Source of the DNA: Yamagishiella unicocca
Lineage: Eukaryota; Chlorophyta; Chlorophyceae; Chlamydomonadales; Volvocaceae
Length of the DNA stretch: 64,000 nt
Assembly (NCBI GenBank): GCA_003116995.1
Contig: BDSL01000150.1
Location: 1 to 64,000 of the forward strand
Direction of reading: 5' to 3'
The notes beneath the pieces are model-generated. The model saw only the letters and a list, made by a program, of their open reading frames with translations. It did not search any database and was not told the DNA's origin. A program made the position numbers and the translations under genes. Below are positions 21,402-33,000 of the stretch, piece after piece (within the stretch, counting starts at the first letter, position 1; every line of letters starts with the position of its first letter).

Positions 21402-21959
21402 CCCAGTCCTACCTTACCCCCAACCTGCTGGGTGTCGCGATTCAGGGGTGAGGGGAATAGTTCGGTCTGCCCCCTCCCCATGCGTGTCTGTACGGCCGAG
21501 CCCCTGCTAGCTTAAGAGCCCAGAACAGAGGTTTCTATCAATTAAGCAAATAAGAAGTTAAGAAGTCACAATATAAGCAGCTAAGCACTAAGTGGTTCGG
21601 TCCTAGTTCTGCGACCTGTAAACCTGGTGATGCTAGTGCTTGGGTGACCCATTCTCAACTTAGGACAGCATCTCGACACTGGGCCCTTTTGTAATAACCC
21701 GTGGCGCACCTATAATCTGGGACGACGCCGTATGGCCACGCCCCCAGCAGATAGTGACCGAGGTGACACGCACCCGCCGCTGAAGGCACAAAAGACCAAG
21801 CGCCCACGCATGGCCCGCCCCGGGCCTGTAACGGGAACGAGGTGCACAGGACCTAAGTCTCTCAGGCAAAGGCAGCAAGGGTACATTAATAATCATGCCA
21901 GCAGGTGCGACAAGCAATGAGCAAGTCGCAACCGCGTCGGCGGCCATCCACTTGACAGC

Positions 21960-22340
21960 ACTGGGGGATCCATCGACGGCGCGCGGACGAGCGAGCCCAC
22001 TGCATATATGGACTCCAGAAACCTTGCCGGCATGAAGGTGAACAACAAAAAGTGTGCGGTCACCGGAATCCTACACAAGCGTGCCTGCCACGACACGTCA
22101 ATCACGCAAGGGCCCCACGTGTGAACGCACGCTGAAATCAATCCTTTGTGACAAAATTAAAATCGGCGGAAAATTGGTACCCTACACCCCCCCAACGGAC
22201 CCCTACAAGTACCTCGGGGTGAACGTCACACTTACGCTCAACTGGGGGCCCCACCTCCGCTACGTAAGCCAAGCCGTGACAGACAAGGGGTGTCGGCTTC
22301 CTCGAAGCCGGAAAAAGGGCGGGGCCCCCTTAAATCCGTA
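21960..22340 (+). mobile_element. LINE reverse-transcriptase remnant
   Basis: Pieces in shifting frames match the region after the YADD box: MKVNNKKCAVTGILHKRAC, then KIKIGGKLVPYTPPTDPYKY and LGVNVTLTLNWGPHLRYV. These correspond to the conserved KC...G and YLGV...NW..H motifs of LINE reverse transcriptases. It is clearly decayed. Confidence 0.55.
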
Positions 22341-22659
22341 AAGGCCAGTTGCTTAGCCGCGTGTGTGACAACAGCAGCAGGGCTGTTTCACCACGTAAGA
22401 ATAGAACCATCTTGACAAAAGTGTAAGGGAAGCCAGCATTAATTGATTGCATGCGCCAATTCCGGGCGCATGCCGCATGGTCAGTACCGTGAAGCCCCAA
22501 CCGACATGCCCTTGTCGTGTAAGGCCAGAGCGTTGCTTAGGAAACCAACGTGCGGGTTACATGGAAATCATCTGCGAGGTGCCGGCTGACAGAGCTGAGG
22601 GTCCCACGGTAGACAACACCATAATCATCGTTGCCGGGCATCAAAGCGAATGATAGAGC

Positions 22660-23290
22660 CGGGGAATCGTTGGGAACACGGGTTTAATTGGTGGGAACAC
22701 GGTGCGTGTCATGACCGTGTTCATTCCCAGCATTTAGGCCGTGTTCCCGCCCTTGCAATTATTCCGGACACAATCAACGAATCGTCCTTATACGTCATTT
22801 AGAAGGTACCGGGCATCCATGCGAATGATATGAGTTCCCAGCATTTTAGGCCGTGTTCCCAACCATGACCGGCTAGCCTTACATCCCCACAGAATACTGC
22901 CCAAAATCACTCCAAGGCTATGGTACCCTTAGTATGACGGATAAAAGCTCGATGTGTCCGGACCACTCGCAAGGGTGGTAACACGGCCTGAAACGCTGGG
23001 AGCACGGTCATGAAACACACCATGTTCCCACCAATATCCCCCATGTTCCCACTCATTTCCCTGCTCATCTAACCCGCATGGATGCCCGATTACTTTCAAG
23101 ACGACCTCTAATTTCCCTGCTCATCTAACCCGCATGGATGCCCGATTACTTTCAAGACGACCTCTAAGATTAATTGAATGTGTCCGGACAACTGGAAAGG
23201 CGGCGGGGAACACGGCCTAAAATGCTGGGAATGGCATGCACCGTGTTCCCACCAATTGCAAGGGCGAGAACACGGCCTGATCACTCAGTG
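22660..23290. repeat. Palindromic GGGAACACGG repeat cluster
   Basis: Several diverged, oppositely oriented copies of a short element with GTGGGAACACGG and CCCAGCATTTTAGGCCGTGT. A further copy lies near 21050-21115. Within it a 55-bp unit (from TTTCCCTGCTCATCTAACCC) is duplicated in tandem at about 23057-23166. It resembles a family of small non-autonomous palindromic elements. Confidence 0.6.
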
Positions 23291-23789
23291 TTATGTATCA
23301 AACCATTGTGAGGCTTGTGCATGCCAACCATCGCCAAAATGCTGGCTGGCACAGCCGAGCGCGCCACGGGAGAGAGCGTCATGAGTGCACCTCCTCGCTC
23401 GAAGGTCCCGATCGGTTGGCTTACGATAGTAGTAGCGCAGGTCACAAAACAAAACGGCTAGCCTATCAGCATAAAGTCAAAAGGTGCTCGGCCCGGCAAG
23501 CCGCAACGATGGTGAAGTAAGATGCAAGGCCGCGGCGAGCGGATATCAGAAATATCAGATGCCGTGGTTTAATATTTTTATTATGAGATACATGGAACCT
23601 GCTAGAGGGAAGTATAGTGCGAAAGGCGTTGCTTTGACCGCGGCCTTGCTCCACGGCGACCGTAAAACTCGTTCTCGCTCAAATGATTTTTGGTTGCCAA
23701 AGTAAGGTTAGTACGTAATAGAGGATGCATAAGGCTATTGAAATATGGTTACAGTTGGGCGTCCTATAATGTTTGGTGCGAACGCACGC

Positions 23790-24050
23790 ACGCACGCACG
23801 CACGGACATGGGCAACCCTAGGGGGCGGGGCCCCCCGAGGCGCTTCGCGCTGGGGCCCCTCCAAAAAACAAAAATTGCCACTCTGGGAGCCACAGGCACG
23901 CTCCCAGAGACCCTCCAAACACTCCTCCACCGGCTAGGGGCAACCCCAGAGCAAACCACGAAAGCCTGCACAAAAATACACACACATACAATCGAGACAG
24001 CCGGCTCCATCATCCGCGTTCGGCGACACCTGGAGGGAAACCCTAAATAA
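23790..24050 (+). mobile_element. Possible retroelement ORF fragment
   Basis: A frame with GPLQKTKIATLGATGTLPET, LLHRLGATPEQTTKACTKIH, ending EGNPK* at 24050. The composition is GC-rich and coding-like. It is preceded by an ACGC microsatellite. No start and no recognised family. Confidence 0.25.
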
Positions 24051-26541
24051 CGAACACACCCAAATTAGACTCCCCGGTGCTGCGGCGGGCATACAGGGCC
24101 GGAGTTCGCCCCTCAGTTCCCCACCCCCTTAATACACGCCAGCAGGCACCGGCCGGCGTAATATTATTATTATTACTACTTATATTACCGACCAAGGTGC
24201 TCCAGCCGAGTGTGGACAGCCTCAACCAGCGCCCTGCGAGCCTCAGGCGGCAGGTTTACCGGCGCAATGCCGCTAGCCATCGATCGCCCACAGCGCCTGC
24301 AGGCCGTCCTGAATGAAAGCGGTTGCAACCTCCGATCCCGCCCGCGGCGATTGCTGCAGCAGCAGCCTTCACGCACCGGATATCTGTCCTTTGCATCCTC
24401 CTACTCGTTGCTTCCTTCTTTCCGTGGCGACACAGTGTACGGCGCCGGCAACGAGCACCGCTGACAGGCAAGTCATGTATGGCCGCCATCTGATACCCCG
24501 GAAGCACGTGGGACACTGCCGGTCCCTGTAGCCGTATGCAGGACACTGCCGGTCCCTGTAGCCGTATGCAGGACACTGCCGGTCCCTGTAGCCGTAGGAC
24601 ACTGCCGTACTGCTGTACCAGCCTCACACGGCGGGCCCCAAAATAGGGGCGGTCGGTGCCGCTTAAAGCTGCCAGCACAACGGGTGCTGTACCCCCCCTG
24701 CAACTCCGAAGGCAGATGGCGTAGGACTGCACCGGCCTCAGGCCGCTGCTTCAGGTTAGTTGTCGTAACGTCGCACCTTGCTTGATGGCACGGTGGCGGC
24801 TGGCTTTCAGGAAACGTCGGCAGGGGCCTCCAGCACCGCTATCCCGTCGTTGCCGCAAGGAAAACGTGTTGGCGAAGGCAGGTAGATAGGTGTCGGTGCT
24901 GCCGACAGTACCAGTGCTCGGACGAGCCGCAACGGCAGCATTCCCGGCTCGCACTGCAGCAAGCAAATGGGATGCGGCGCGCGGCGGCTCACGACTCGCG
25001 ACGGTGGCTACGATTGAAACAGCAGCCGGCTCCGTCACCAACCTGCCTCGGCATCTCGGCAGCACCGAAGGCGCTGCTGCCGTCATGACACGCCAGAAGC
25101 TCCACCCCTTCAAACATACAAGCAACGTGCGCTGGCAGATCTTGAGCCGCCCGTAGCTTTACCAGTCACAGATGCGCAGAGTGGGCGCCAGCACCCAGTA
25201 GCAGGCGGTCTATCTCCCAGCCAGCGGCTCGCTCCCCCCCCCGCGCTGATGCTGGCATAAAGCATAAGGCGTGGGCCAAAATGCAGGCCCATCCCGCTTG
25301 CAGTAAGTGGCCCCTAGGCGTGAGGCCTCATGCACCTTACGGGGGTGGACCCATTGTGTACGACTACTCCCGGTGTAGGCCGCCTGCTATATATGGCGGC
25401 GCGGCGGGCGGAGGTAGGGACACCCGCCGGGTCAGTTCGTGCGAGGCGGAATGCGCGCCGCCAGCACTGCCACGAGCCGAATGCGCAGGGTCCATGTTTG
25501 TGGATAAGGCCCCAGGTCGCTCGGGGCACCACGATGAAGGCACAGCCCAGCAGCCGAGCAAAATGAGCGCCCAGATGCCATCGATCCCGAGCGGGCAGCT
25601 GTTCCTCGCTCCTCGTGTCTGACGCCCATGGCCTTGGTAGTGAGGTGTGCGTGATTGGCGCCATCTTGACCGATTAGTGAACCATGCAGCATTGATACCG
25701 CCGTAATACCCGATCACCCCCAGGAGCCGTTGGCAAGCCAGCGGACGAGTCGGCGGCTATTGCGCTATGAAGGCCGCCGCCTTCGCGCAGGTAGGCTGCT
25801 GCCCGCGCTGGCCCACTCTATGCCCCAGGTGCTAATATATAAGCACCAGCGGCTAATAAGATGGGACGTCTCCTCATCGATGATGCAGCTTCAGGTAGGT
25901 CTATCGCCCGCAGAACCTCAAACAACGAACCGCCTCGGGTGCCCAACAGCTAGCCAGCTCACTCCTGACTGCTACCGGTGCGCGACGGGCAAGCTCGGGG
26001 TCACAAGCGGCGATCATCGCATGCGTTGCATGCTGGGATGAAGGTTGGCCGGCAATGAACCGCCACGTACGTCAGGGTGACGGTGTCGGTCGAAGCCATT
26101 TCGCTTACCTGCACGCGTTGGTCGGGGGCTGCCATGCTACTGGCATTTATACGCCTACGACGTCTGCTACGCGGGACTCGTGCGTTTGCGTGCGGCCGCG
26201 GGGTGTGGGTAGCGCGGCGGGCAAGGATTACTCGCTCGTACATGACCTTTCAAATACCGGTAGCCAGCCAACCACCCCATCATTACTTCATTCCTGCCAA
26301 CATGTGACCGCTGCAAGTCCTTTCGCGTAAAGGTACAGTCAGAACGAATGCCCGTATGGATGCGCATGCTTCGTACTCGCCTAGAAAGGGCACCGAAACC
26401 AGAAACCGTCATCAACTTATTATGGTTTCACAAAATATGTTAATTTGCCCTGCACCAGACTGATGAGACAGATACGCACCTTCGCGGCAAGTTCTATCAG
26501 AGCATTTTGCCAAAACACAACTTTCACCTACCGGCAATACT
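24051..26541. other. No gene recognised; 30-bp repeat at 24480-24600
   Basis: Many short frames in GC-rich DNA without splice-compatible homology. Three tandem copies of a 30-bp unit (GGACACTGCCGGTCCCTGTA + GCCGTATGCA) lie at about 24509-24600. Decayed transposon DNA is likely. Confidence 0.4.
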
Positions 26542-27885
26542 ATGCATACAGACATGCGCAACCATTTGTTCCTGATTGTTGTTACTCTCTGCATTGGGAA
26601 ATCGGTGGCTCAATGGATTGCTGGCCAACGTCCTGGAGCAAGTTTTGAGCCGAATCACCTCGACGCTTTGCCCTCGTTCCTTGTTATTGGCATTTCAAAA
26701 GGCGGAACGGTAAGCATCGTCAATATGGCACAAGAAAAGGATGCATATGTCTGGTGTTGACACTTTGTTTCCTCACAGACAGATCTGTACCATCAGTTGG
26801 CCACAGTTGCAGTGAACCAGAATCCCGAACGTCCTGACCCTCCAATTCTGCAAGGCCCGAATAAGGAGGTGCACTTTCTGGCCGATAATGCGAATGCAAC
26901 TGACTTGAAGCCTGGGGGACAGAAATTCCAAAAGTACTTGCGCTTGCTGGGCCATCCTTGTGCTAATGTTACAAATGGATTGGTCAGAGGTTGCATAATG
27001 AGCAACGCCGACAACTTCTTCACAGTCGATGCAACGCCGACGAACTTGTATGTTCCGATTGCACCAATTCAGCTTTCCCAGATTTCTCCGTGGTCGAAGG
27101 TTATCGTCATGTTACGTGACCCCGTTGAACGTGCAGAGATGCTTTTCCGCCATGTCTATGTTGACGAGGTACGCAGTGGTACTCTTCGTTTTTTGCCTGC
27201 TTTGATAGATAGTTCACCCCCTTGTGTGAATGGAGTGCAGGGCAAATGGAGAAATACTTCCATGGACAAACTTACCGATGCATTCTTTACGTATCTTGGA
27301 ACAAAGCCTGGCGTACAGTCTGTCCTTCAGGAGATTGCGGACTGCAACAATACCTCCTGCATAGCTGATGGGTGGTACAAACTCAGACCATTTAACATGG
27401 GAGGAGGGAAGACGATCACATTATTTGCTGGAGGTTTATACGCCTACGCGCTTGCTATGTGGCGTGTACACTATTTCAAGCCGGGGCGAGTGATGGTTAT
27501 AGATTCATACTCTTATTTCAACAATCGCCATGATATAATGAGCCAGGTGGGTTTCCATTTCCAACTTCTCAAAGCACGTGTCTGTATGACGCCACGCTGT
27601 GTTTTGCAGGTTATATCGTTTCTGTACGGCAGGAGGATGAATGCTGCTGAAGAATCGCTGGCGAAGGTATCGACGTTCTGGCGCAAGGGGCATAAAGCCC
27701 TGTCTCGAGCAGGGACTTCATGGATGTTATCGCACACCCATCGTGAGAAACTGAAGGGCTTCTATGATGAGCATAACAAGCACCTGAATGGTGTTCTTCG
27801 TGACATGGGGCGTGAGGGCGCTTGGATCGTGGGATTCGAAGGAAATCCATGGATCCGAAACCCGATAGATGGGCCGTTGCCATGA
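26542..27885 (+). CDS. Golgi carbohydrate sulfotransferase, CHST15-like (3 exons, 403 aa)
   Basis: Exons 26542-26709, 26779-27546, 27610-27885. Intron 1 (69 bp, GTAAGC to CCTCACAG) joins IGISKGGT to TDLYHQL. This completes the 5'-phosphosulfate loop (KGGTTDLYHQL) that binds PAPS, and it is decisive for the model. The 3'-phosphate site is VMLRDPVERAEMLF (about 166-179). Residues 6-24 (MRNHLFLIVVTLCIGKSVA region) form a signal peptide or type II membrane anchor, placing the enzyme in the Golgi lumen. The family transfers sulfate from PAPS to sugar hydroxyls, here presumably of extracellular-matrix glycans. Intron 2 (63 bp, GTGGGT to TTTTGCAG) is in frame and open, so a 424-residue unspliced form is formally possible, but the splice signals are good. 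Confidence 0.85.
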
Positions 27886-30048
27886 GAGCTACAAGGCAAT
27901 GAAGGCAAGTGTTCCCGGCAACGAGGTTATTTCTCTCGTTGTGATCCACTTGGCCACTAGCACCACGTACAGTTAGCTGTAGCAGTCAACCTTCCTCATG
28001 TAAATGCATGTGCATGCAATTTTTGCTTCGTGGCTTGAAGTAGGTACACATGTTTTTTGATCCGTGGCACGTTTTGACATTCATACGTACTGCACGGAAA
28101 TAGCAGTTTGTGCGCTGATATTTGTACTTACGCTTCATCAGGGAATGGGACGTGAATCTGATCCTTGCTTCCTTATCGAATCCATACGTACCGTTGTATT
28201 TCAAACCCTACGTGTCCTGAGAGCTTCCTTGAGGGGGGAAGGGGAACGAAGCCCAGGCATGCCAGACGCAAATTAGAAATCCCGGCAAGCGAGGACTGTG
28301 CCAGCGCGAAATGTCAGGGGTATGGAGAATTGAGGGGCGACTCTAGGAGCGCGTTGAGGATACGTATGGGCCGTATGTAGCCAAGGAATAGGCCAATGCC
28401 GACGAATGGACGTCCAGGTAGTACCTCAAGGCCGACAGGCAATCACGGCGCCCCTGCCGTACGCTTTTTCCGACGAACAATCCCTGCTGTGCGGGCCATA
28501 TGAGATCCCCACAAGCAACACCGGCCAATGTGTTACGGTTCGCAGGGGACATGCGGCCGCGGACAAACAGAGAGCAAGTCAAAGGATGGGTAGGGATGGG
28601 CAGGCGGCGGCGCTGTGGCATGGAGGGGTGCAGAGGTCCAATACGGCATGTGATCGTACGCGGTGCGTCCGGTGATCGTCTGGTGCACCATCATTGCGTG
28701 TTAGCGTGCACTCTGGCTTGTAGTCACGCCGCGTACTGTTACGCTACCGCATCGACCTTGTGCCATAGCCATTTCCATTGCAGGTCTGGTCTGGCGATCA
28801 CGCATTTGTAGAAAGTATGGGTATAGCCAAGTGTGTCCTCCTGGCTAGGCGCCTCAGTATGTGGGTCAAAATTGAGGCGATGGCTGTGGTCGTCAGGGAT
28901 TGCGGTCGGAAACAATCACCCCCAAATAGTGGCGTACCCGGAGGGGAAAGCTGTGGCAGGTGGAAAGAGCAGGCAGAGCAGCCGCTTCGGAAAGCGGTCT
29001 GTCCGGTGACAGCACACACCGGATGAATAACAGGAGGTGCCTTCGAGTGGTGAGCTGCACAGGGCCAACATAAGAGCTCTACCTTCAAAGTAGGCTGCAG
29101 CCCACTGTGTTGGCTAGTACCATCAGAACATAGGCTTGGATTTAGAAGTAGTAGTAACAGTAGTACTTGTTATAGTAGTACTTGTTATAGTGGGCTCCAG
29201 ACCCTCGGACACATCGCCGGACGCTGAAGGGGACGAAAGAGACAGAAACCCAGCCGCACCGCGCCAATGACAAACCACAAAGACACCAGCCCCAACAGTA
29301 CGGAGGCGAAAACAGTGTTGAGCCTTGCGTTGGCTTATAGCAACTTCCACTCGGCCTGGTGAACTCCCGGGAACAGACTTGCGCCCAGCCGCCGTGCCTG
29401 GCGCCTAATGCACGTCTTGCCAGCACGAGTTCCCGGTCATCGGTCATCGTGGCGTTTCTGGCGGCGCGTGTGGTGTCCCCGATCTAGGCCGACTGCCGGT
29501 AGGGGGGATCTGTCGGCTGGAGGCCTCTGCGGTTCTACTTACGTAGCTAGCCGACCGGCTGCCGGTACCATCGACCGGAGACGTCTCATACGGGTTATCA
29601 ATCATCATCAGGTGAGGGTTTCCAGCACCCACGCCAGAATACCGCTAGCCGCCTGCCGCCACCAACGATTACGCGAGTTTGTCAGCTGTGAGACTCAATG
29701 CATGATACGTACTCGACGACTCCACCACCGCGTCACCTAACCTGACCCCTCACGTGACCGTTGTTGCGCTACCGGAACCCATGTGCCAAATGGCAGTTAT
29801 ACTCACAGGAATGGCTGCACCAACGCCGAATTTGCGGTAAAAATGGGCATCCAGATGTCATTGGGGCCTCCACCGACGGGAAAGCTGCTTTCGCTTCCTG
29901 TGATAGTTCCCGCTCTGAACGTAACGCCGTTGATTACTGGCATCCATTCGCCGCTCAAACATGGCGGCACCTCTCACTATCCCCCCCACAGCTATTGCAC
30001 CCTACATCGCGGCTTTCACACCACGGTACCGAATGTACCCCGTCTGAC
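27886..30048. other. Intergenic region between two convergent genes
   Basis: Separates the sulfotransferase (+) from the WDR11 3' end (-). No gene was recognised. A minus-strand LINE-tail repeat lies at 29140-29330. Confidence 0.5.
29140..29330 (-). mobile_element. LINE 3'-tail repeat, copy 1
   Basis: On the minus strand it reads GTTTCTGTCTCTTTCGTCCC, then GTCCGGCGATGTGTCC, then GGAGCCCACT, ending in a TA/GTA-rich tail. It matches the tails at 51.8, 52.1, 52.3, 53.95, 54.6 and 63.8 kb. Confidence 0.6.
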
Positions 30049-33000
30049 CTACAGCAGTTGCGTGAGCAGGTCCGTCACGAAGCGCTCAAATTCGGCCGCG
30101 GCGTGCTGCTGGTCGCTCGAGCCCCGCCCCAGCCCCTCAGCGGTGACGGGCGCATTAGCGGAAGAAGACGCGCCCAGCAGCCCGCCGAATGACCCGTAAG
30201 GTGTCAGGCTGTCACCAGAGGCCTCGCCGCCGCCGCCGGCGGCAGCCATGGCGGCAGCAGCGGCGCTGGGGGACGCGCTCGCGAAGGCCGACGGCCAGCG
30301 GCCGTTGCCGGCGGTATGTGACGGCGGGACCCCCTCCTCGCCGCCCTGCCCTCCCTCCGCGTTGCCATCACCGCTGCCCATTTCCGAGTCGGCGGTGCCG
30401 GCCGCCGCCAGCGCAGCCGCGAGGCCCGCGTGGCGGCAGCACGCGACGAACGCCGCCGCGCAGTCCGGCAGTCCCGCGTCCAGCAGCAGCCGCAGCGCCT
30501 CGCCCAGGCAGCCGGCGGCGACCAGGATGCCGGCTCCTCGCCACACGCTGCCCTCCACCCGCCACACGTGGTGCGCCCACCGCTGCAGCGTCTGCGCGCG
30601 CTCCGTGCCCGCCAGCGAGTTGGCTGCCATGAGGGCTGCGTGACGCCACATGCCGCTCTCCTGCGGCGTTGGCGTTGGCGTTGGCGTTAGCGGCGGAACA
30701 AGCAAATTAGCACTCAGTAGATTCCTCTTTCCATCCTGTGTCGCTTCCTCGGGCTTCCTGGGTGTCCCCCAGCCAGTTAACCAGACCCAGGCTCCCCTCC
30801 GGTTACTATGTCGTGTCAACCGGTTTTCTCCCCCCTCCAGCCGCGCCCCCTCCTTGCCGCGCCTCTCCTCTGGACCACCACCACCGCCCTCGCTTTGTCG
30901 GCCGTGGATTCGCGGATTCTCTTGTAAGGGTTGTAACCCCCCCTCTTCAGCCACACACCTGCAGCACCAGCGCGGCCTCCACGTGCAGTCCCGCCGCCAG
31001 GTGCAGCGGCACCCCCAGCAGCAGGTCGCCGATGCTGGCCGCGTGGGCGGAAATCACCTTGGCGCTCTGGGCAAGCAGCATGGAGCCCGACCCGCGGGAC
31101 GGTGCAGCGCCGCCGCCGCCGCCACCACCTGCGCCGGGGGCGTGGATGGCACGGTTTCAAGTGTGTGCAGCACTCCGCACGGAGTCTGCATCAGGGGCCG
31201 CAACGAGCCGCACTGGTGGCGCGGCCATGAGCAGGCGGTGGCGGTGGTACGGCAGCACGGCTACAGCCATCGAAGGTAGCCGGCGCCGATCGTACGGGTG
31301 CCAACCAACTGCTGGCGCATCGCAACCGCACCAACCATGCCGCAACCTTCCACCACCCCAACGTCCACCTTCCACGATACCGGCCTTCCCTCTTCTGCTC
31401 ACACCGCCATCCGCCTCTTTCCCCTATCTCACCCACCCCTACCCCTCCTTCACTCGCCTGCTGCCGCCGCCGCCGCTGCCAGTGCCAGCGTACAAAGAGC
31501 GTCCCGATAATACCTGGATTGGTGTTGGAATTGGGCTTTAGGGTTTCAGGCGATGCACCTTCGTCAAAGGGTTTAATAGTTTCACACACACCCGCCCACC
31601 GACCATCGAATTTTCCCCAGTGCCAATTGACGCGTCCAAACCAAACAAACAATTCTCTGCAAAGCCGCCACCACCACCACCACCACCACCATCATCACAG
31701 CAGCGGTAGCAGCGCCCATGCAGCCCTCCAACCTCGGCCCCTCCGCGCACTCCAACTCCTCTCTCTCACCTCGCTGAGTTCTCAGGCGAAGACGCTAGCA
31801 GGAAGGCCACGGCCGTCTGAAGGTCCCCCAGAGCCATGTACTCGAGCAACCGCCGCTCCTGGGGAGGAGAGTGGATGTACGACGAGTACGACACGCGGGG
31901 TATCCGGTGAGCAACTGCTGGCATCGCAGGCTGCGCCGACCCGACGAAACGGCGGTTGTGGATCTGTCGGTTGGTGGTTGGTGGTTAAAGGCCTGGGCGC
32001 TGCGCTCCGTTGGGCCCCCCGCAGCGGCCCCCCGAGCGCAGCCCGCTGCGTGCGACCCGGCGCTCGTTTGCCGTACCTGGTGCTCGGGGCCCATATCGAG
32101 TACGGCGCCGCTGTGCGCCTCACGCCACTTTATGCGCTCCTGGGGTGTGTGTGTATGTGTGTAGGAGAGGGTGGGGGGCGGTTGCGACAGCGGGGGATGC
32201 GGGGATTGGTGCGCGGGGCGGGGCGGGGCGGGGCGGGCAATACGAGGACTTAAATGAAAAATCGGAGGAGGGGGGGCGGAAACCTGACGCGGCTGTGTGT
32301 CCGTTGCGAGCAGACCCCACTGCATCAACTTCTCCAGGCGTACTTCCCGAGACCCGACCAGGCACGAGGCGGCGGTGGAATCAGGGTGTGCATGAAGATG
32401 AGCTTCCCGAGGCGGGTCCAGGCCCCCTGGGGGCCACAAGCGAGGGTGCAGGCTGGCCCCCACGAGAGTGGCACGGTGTCAGGCGCGGAGAAGGTGCGCT
32501 GTCCGACACCTCCCCATGGGTAGGGGCGGGGCCGGGGCCACATCCGTCGCACCTGCGCCTCCGCCAGAACCAGCCGCTCGTCCCAAAGAACCACGTCGGC
32601 TGCAGCAACACCAGCACCCGCAGCAGCGCCAGCAGCAGCAGGCGGCGACAGGGGCCCGGCCGCCGCACCCGCACTGCCGCTGAAACTGCCCCCACCCGGC
32701 GGCGGTGCGACTCGTGAGGTGGTGACTGGGTCGGCAGCGGCAGTGGCGGGGCGGCCGGTGGCACCCGCTGCTGCCTGGCTCGGCCCCAGGTCAGTCGCAC
32801 CGCGGCTTGAGACCCGCTCGCGCTTGTCCTGCGGTACGTGTGGGGGGCGGCGGGAGGTCACGGCGGTGTTTTGTTGTGGGATCGACGGGTCTGGGAGGCC
32901 ACTCCTGGGGGGCCCTGGGGAGCAGCGGGAAAAGCCGTGAAAACGACACGGGGACGGAAGTACGACACGGGGACGGAAATAGTGGGATCCCGCAGGGGGG

